Below, piece after piece: positions 62,061-64,000 of a stretch of DNA of 64,000 nucleotides (the stretch's first letter is position 1; each line of letters begins with the position of its first letter). A program made the position numbers and the translations under genes. Below the pieces are notes generated by a model. The model did not search any database. It was not told where the DNA came from and worked only from the letters and a program-made list of their open reading frames with translations. Source of the stretch: Owenia fusiformis (Eukaryota > Annelida > Polychaeta > Sabellida > Oweniidae); contig CAIIXF020000001.1 of the NCBI GenBank assembly GCA_903813345.2, positions 54,143,885 to 54,207,884 of the forward strand. Reading direction: 5' to 3'.

Positions 62061-63265
62061 TCATAAATCTTCGCATGATTTTCTGAGTATAGGAATTATG
62101 AATTTTTCGAGGTCATCGAAAGATTCGGGATTGTAACGATATTCTGGCTTTGATGGTATCGCTGCAAATTCTTTATCTTTTAATTCCTTGAGTTTATCCA
62201 ATTCGGCCTTTGGCAGCTTTTTACCGCTCTCATCTTCGCCAAGCTGTTCTTTATTGTTGGGAAGGTCAAGAAGAAAGACGGTAGGTGCACCTGTCTCTGG
62301 ATCGTAACTCTTAGGCTTTTTCAATAGCTCTGCTTGCTCAATTGTTTCTTTTGACATGGAATGTGGATGAGAAACCCCATCACTAGCGACAATTACGACA
62401 GCCTGGAATTAAGTAGAACAATGAAAGAGGACTGGGTATGGTCGCTTTTAATGAGAGACAATTGGGACCCTGATTTTTACATGTAAGAAAATCTCGTAAA
62501 TACAGGCTCGTAGGGGTTCAAGACCCCCGAACCCCTTGGATTTTTTGGGAAATTAAAATTTTCGTTTATATAGAAGGTTCAAGTTATCAAGGTGCAAAAT
62601 TCTACAGGTATCCTTTTAGGGTTTGGAGGCGAAGTCTTACGAGTTGCACGAATATAACCGAGGAAAAGCCAGACTTCGCGTGGTAATGGTAATCTTGTTG
62701 CTACCGAATTGACAATTAAGTTGAAGGTCCACTCAGTCAAACACCCGGAATTCCATGACAAACAAACTTGTCTGAACCGGGAATCGAACCCGGGGCCAAT
62801 TTATTGCGGTAACCTTGAATCTGCCACTTAGCCATAGCGGATGGACTTACCAATGTGAACTAATGATTAGCGTTCGGATTGATGTTGGCAAATATCCGAT
62901 CGTAAAGTTGAAATATGTAAGGAACATTTGAGCAACTTAGGCGCAGGATTATCGTGTAAACTGCTCATGGAGTATGGGGAAGAAAAGCTATCAAATAAAG
63001 TGTCACGTATCCAACAATTCAGAGAAAACTCTCTCCTGCGAAACACACCTTGGAGTAATTATTTTATCTGGCGATTGGGCTATCTGTGGGGAGCTCAGCA
63101 TTAGGATCTGTTGACTTAAAGTATCCAAATATCATTCCTTACCTTTTTACCCTTTCTCCGACCACCTTTAATAGATAAAAGTATTTCTCTGGCCTCCTGC
63201 AAGGCAAGCCACGTAGCTGTTCCTCTTTTCGGATTCATTTCCATATTCGAAGCGGCCCTCACCAT
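62061..63265 (-). CDS. vWA-domain protein, third copy (duplicate of A), last two exons
   Basis: Exons 63265-63143 and 62402-62061 correspond to exons 5 and 6 of paralogue A and encode identical residues, from [19 protein letters not shown] to RKSCEDL and stop. The remaining four exons would lie beyond the right edge. AATAAA is at 62015-62010. It lies antisense in intron 4 of GT7 copy 2, so the nested arrangement was duplicated as a unit. Confidence 0.85.
62587..62847 (-). mobile_element. tRNA-derived SINE, duplicate copy
   Basis: Duplicate of the SINE at 4555-4815 with intact A and B boxes. Confidence 0.65.
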
Positions 63266-64000
63266 CTTCAAAATAATTGATTAAATGAGATAGTGTTATG
63301 GTAATACCTGTACTCAAAAAATAAATATGAACTTTTATACAGAGGACATTATTTTTAAATGCAACTCCTATTAATGATGGACCAGTTGTAGTCCCGATTA
63401 AATGCTCGACTTTCTAGTAACTAATAATATCACCATAATAAGGATTTATGACGTGTGTGTGTGTGTGTGTGATCAAATGTGATCTCTGTGCGCGGTACAA
63501 GAAATATGTTCGGAAACAAGGAAATGGTGGTGCGCGATATAAGATTTCACGTTCGCGATATGAGATTCTTGGTTCGAGTGCAAGGAACGTAGTTCGCGGT
63601 ATCAGAACTGATGGTCGCGTTGTTGGAAGTCTAGGAGGCCTGATATTGGTCAAAGGAAAGACCTTGGTGCCTAACACCCAAGTCACATTTCTTACGGCGA
63701 CCGTACGGTCTATCCTTTCTGCGGTCAGTAAACATTTCTACGCTCGCCGTAGAATTTCTGCGGTCAGATACTTTTGCAATTTCTGTTGATAAACGTTAAT
63801 GTTTGTTTTTATTTTATTTACATTAGTACAATTTATTAAAGTTATTTATAGTGCTAGGATATTATATGAAATAAAAAGTGTTGATAAAACATTGACCAAT
63901 AGTAACTTAATCTTTTGTAATCAATATACGCTGCTTTGTTAGTGACCTTACATAAAACATTATACCTATTGCGTTGTGTTCAGAGCAAATATATATAACA

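Larger units (their letters stand above)
53305..64000. repeat. Segmental duplication, right copy
   Basis: This copy matches 1 to about 5960. The offset is 53304 at the start, 56716 after the 3411-bp extra segment and 58032 after the 1315-bp element. The homology runs off the right edge. It may be a real tandem duplication or the alternative haplotype placed in series by the assembler. Confidence 0.95.

Overview
This window is animal nuclear DNA: AT-rich, spliced genes with GT-AG introns, secreted and Golgi protein genes, AATAAA signals, and many short inverted-repeat DNA transposons. It fits a marine invertebrate, perhaps a lophotrochozoan, but the species cannot be fixed from sequence alone. 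No bacterial or organelle genes are seen.

The backbone is a beta-1,4-galactosyltransferase family gene (GT7, B4GALT/B4GALNT type) on the + strand, present twice. Copy 1 enters from the left edge with exons 3 to 6 (1995-29749). Copy 2 starts at 49564 with the signal-anchor exon and runs through exon 4 (61905), leaving at the right edge. Joined in order, the exons give a type II Golgi enzyme: short cytoplasmic tail, membrane anchor, a long stem of 11-residue repeats carrying N-glycosylation sequons, then the catalytic domain with [11 protein letters not shown], the metal-binding Met/His and DGLNSLTY. Isoleucine sits at the donor-selecting position (Tyr289 in bovine B4GALT1), which predicts use of UDP-GalNAc.

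Intron 4 of copy 1 is about 25 kb and holds two complete antisense genes: tandem six-exon paralogues (4029-9164 and 18769-22757). Each encodes a secreted protein of about 345 residues with a signal peptide, a small basic linker, a six-cysteine module and a von Willebrand factor A domain with a full MIDAS. The last two exons of a third copy (62061-63265) lie in intron 4 of galactosyltransferase copy 2.

Positions 1 to about 6000 and 53305 to 64000 are near-identical, so the locus is either a recent tandem duplication (period about 53 kb) or two haplotypes joined in the assembly. Two large differences separate the copies, both in intron 3. One is a 1315-bp TA-flanked element filling a site that is empty in copy 1. 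The other is a TIR element that is 3.7 kb in copy 2 but only 292 bp in copy 1.

From 29750 to 49563 I see no confident gene. This region holds mariner-like and hAT-like miniature elements, foldback elements, a 0.55-kb inverted duplication and G/C tracts. It also has most of a family of ultra-short (57-84 bp) elements with TACCCT/AGGGTA ends and 9-bp target duplications; one of these has its empty site preserved in a nearby duplicate.
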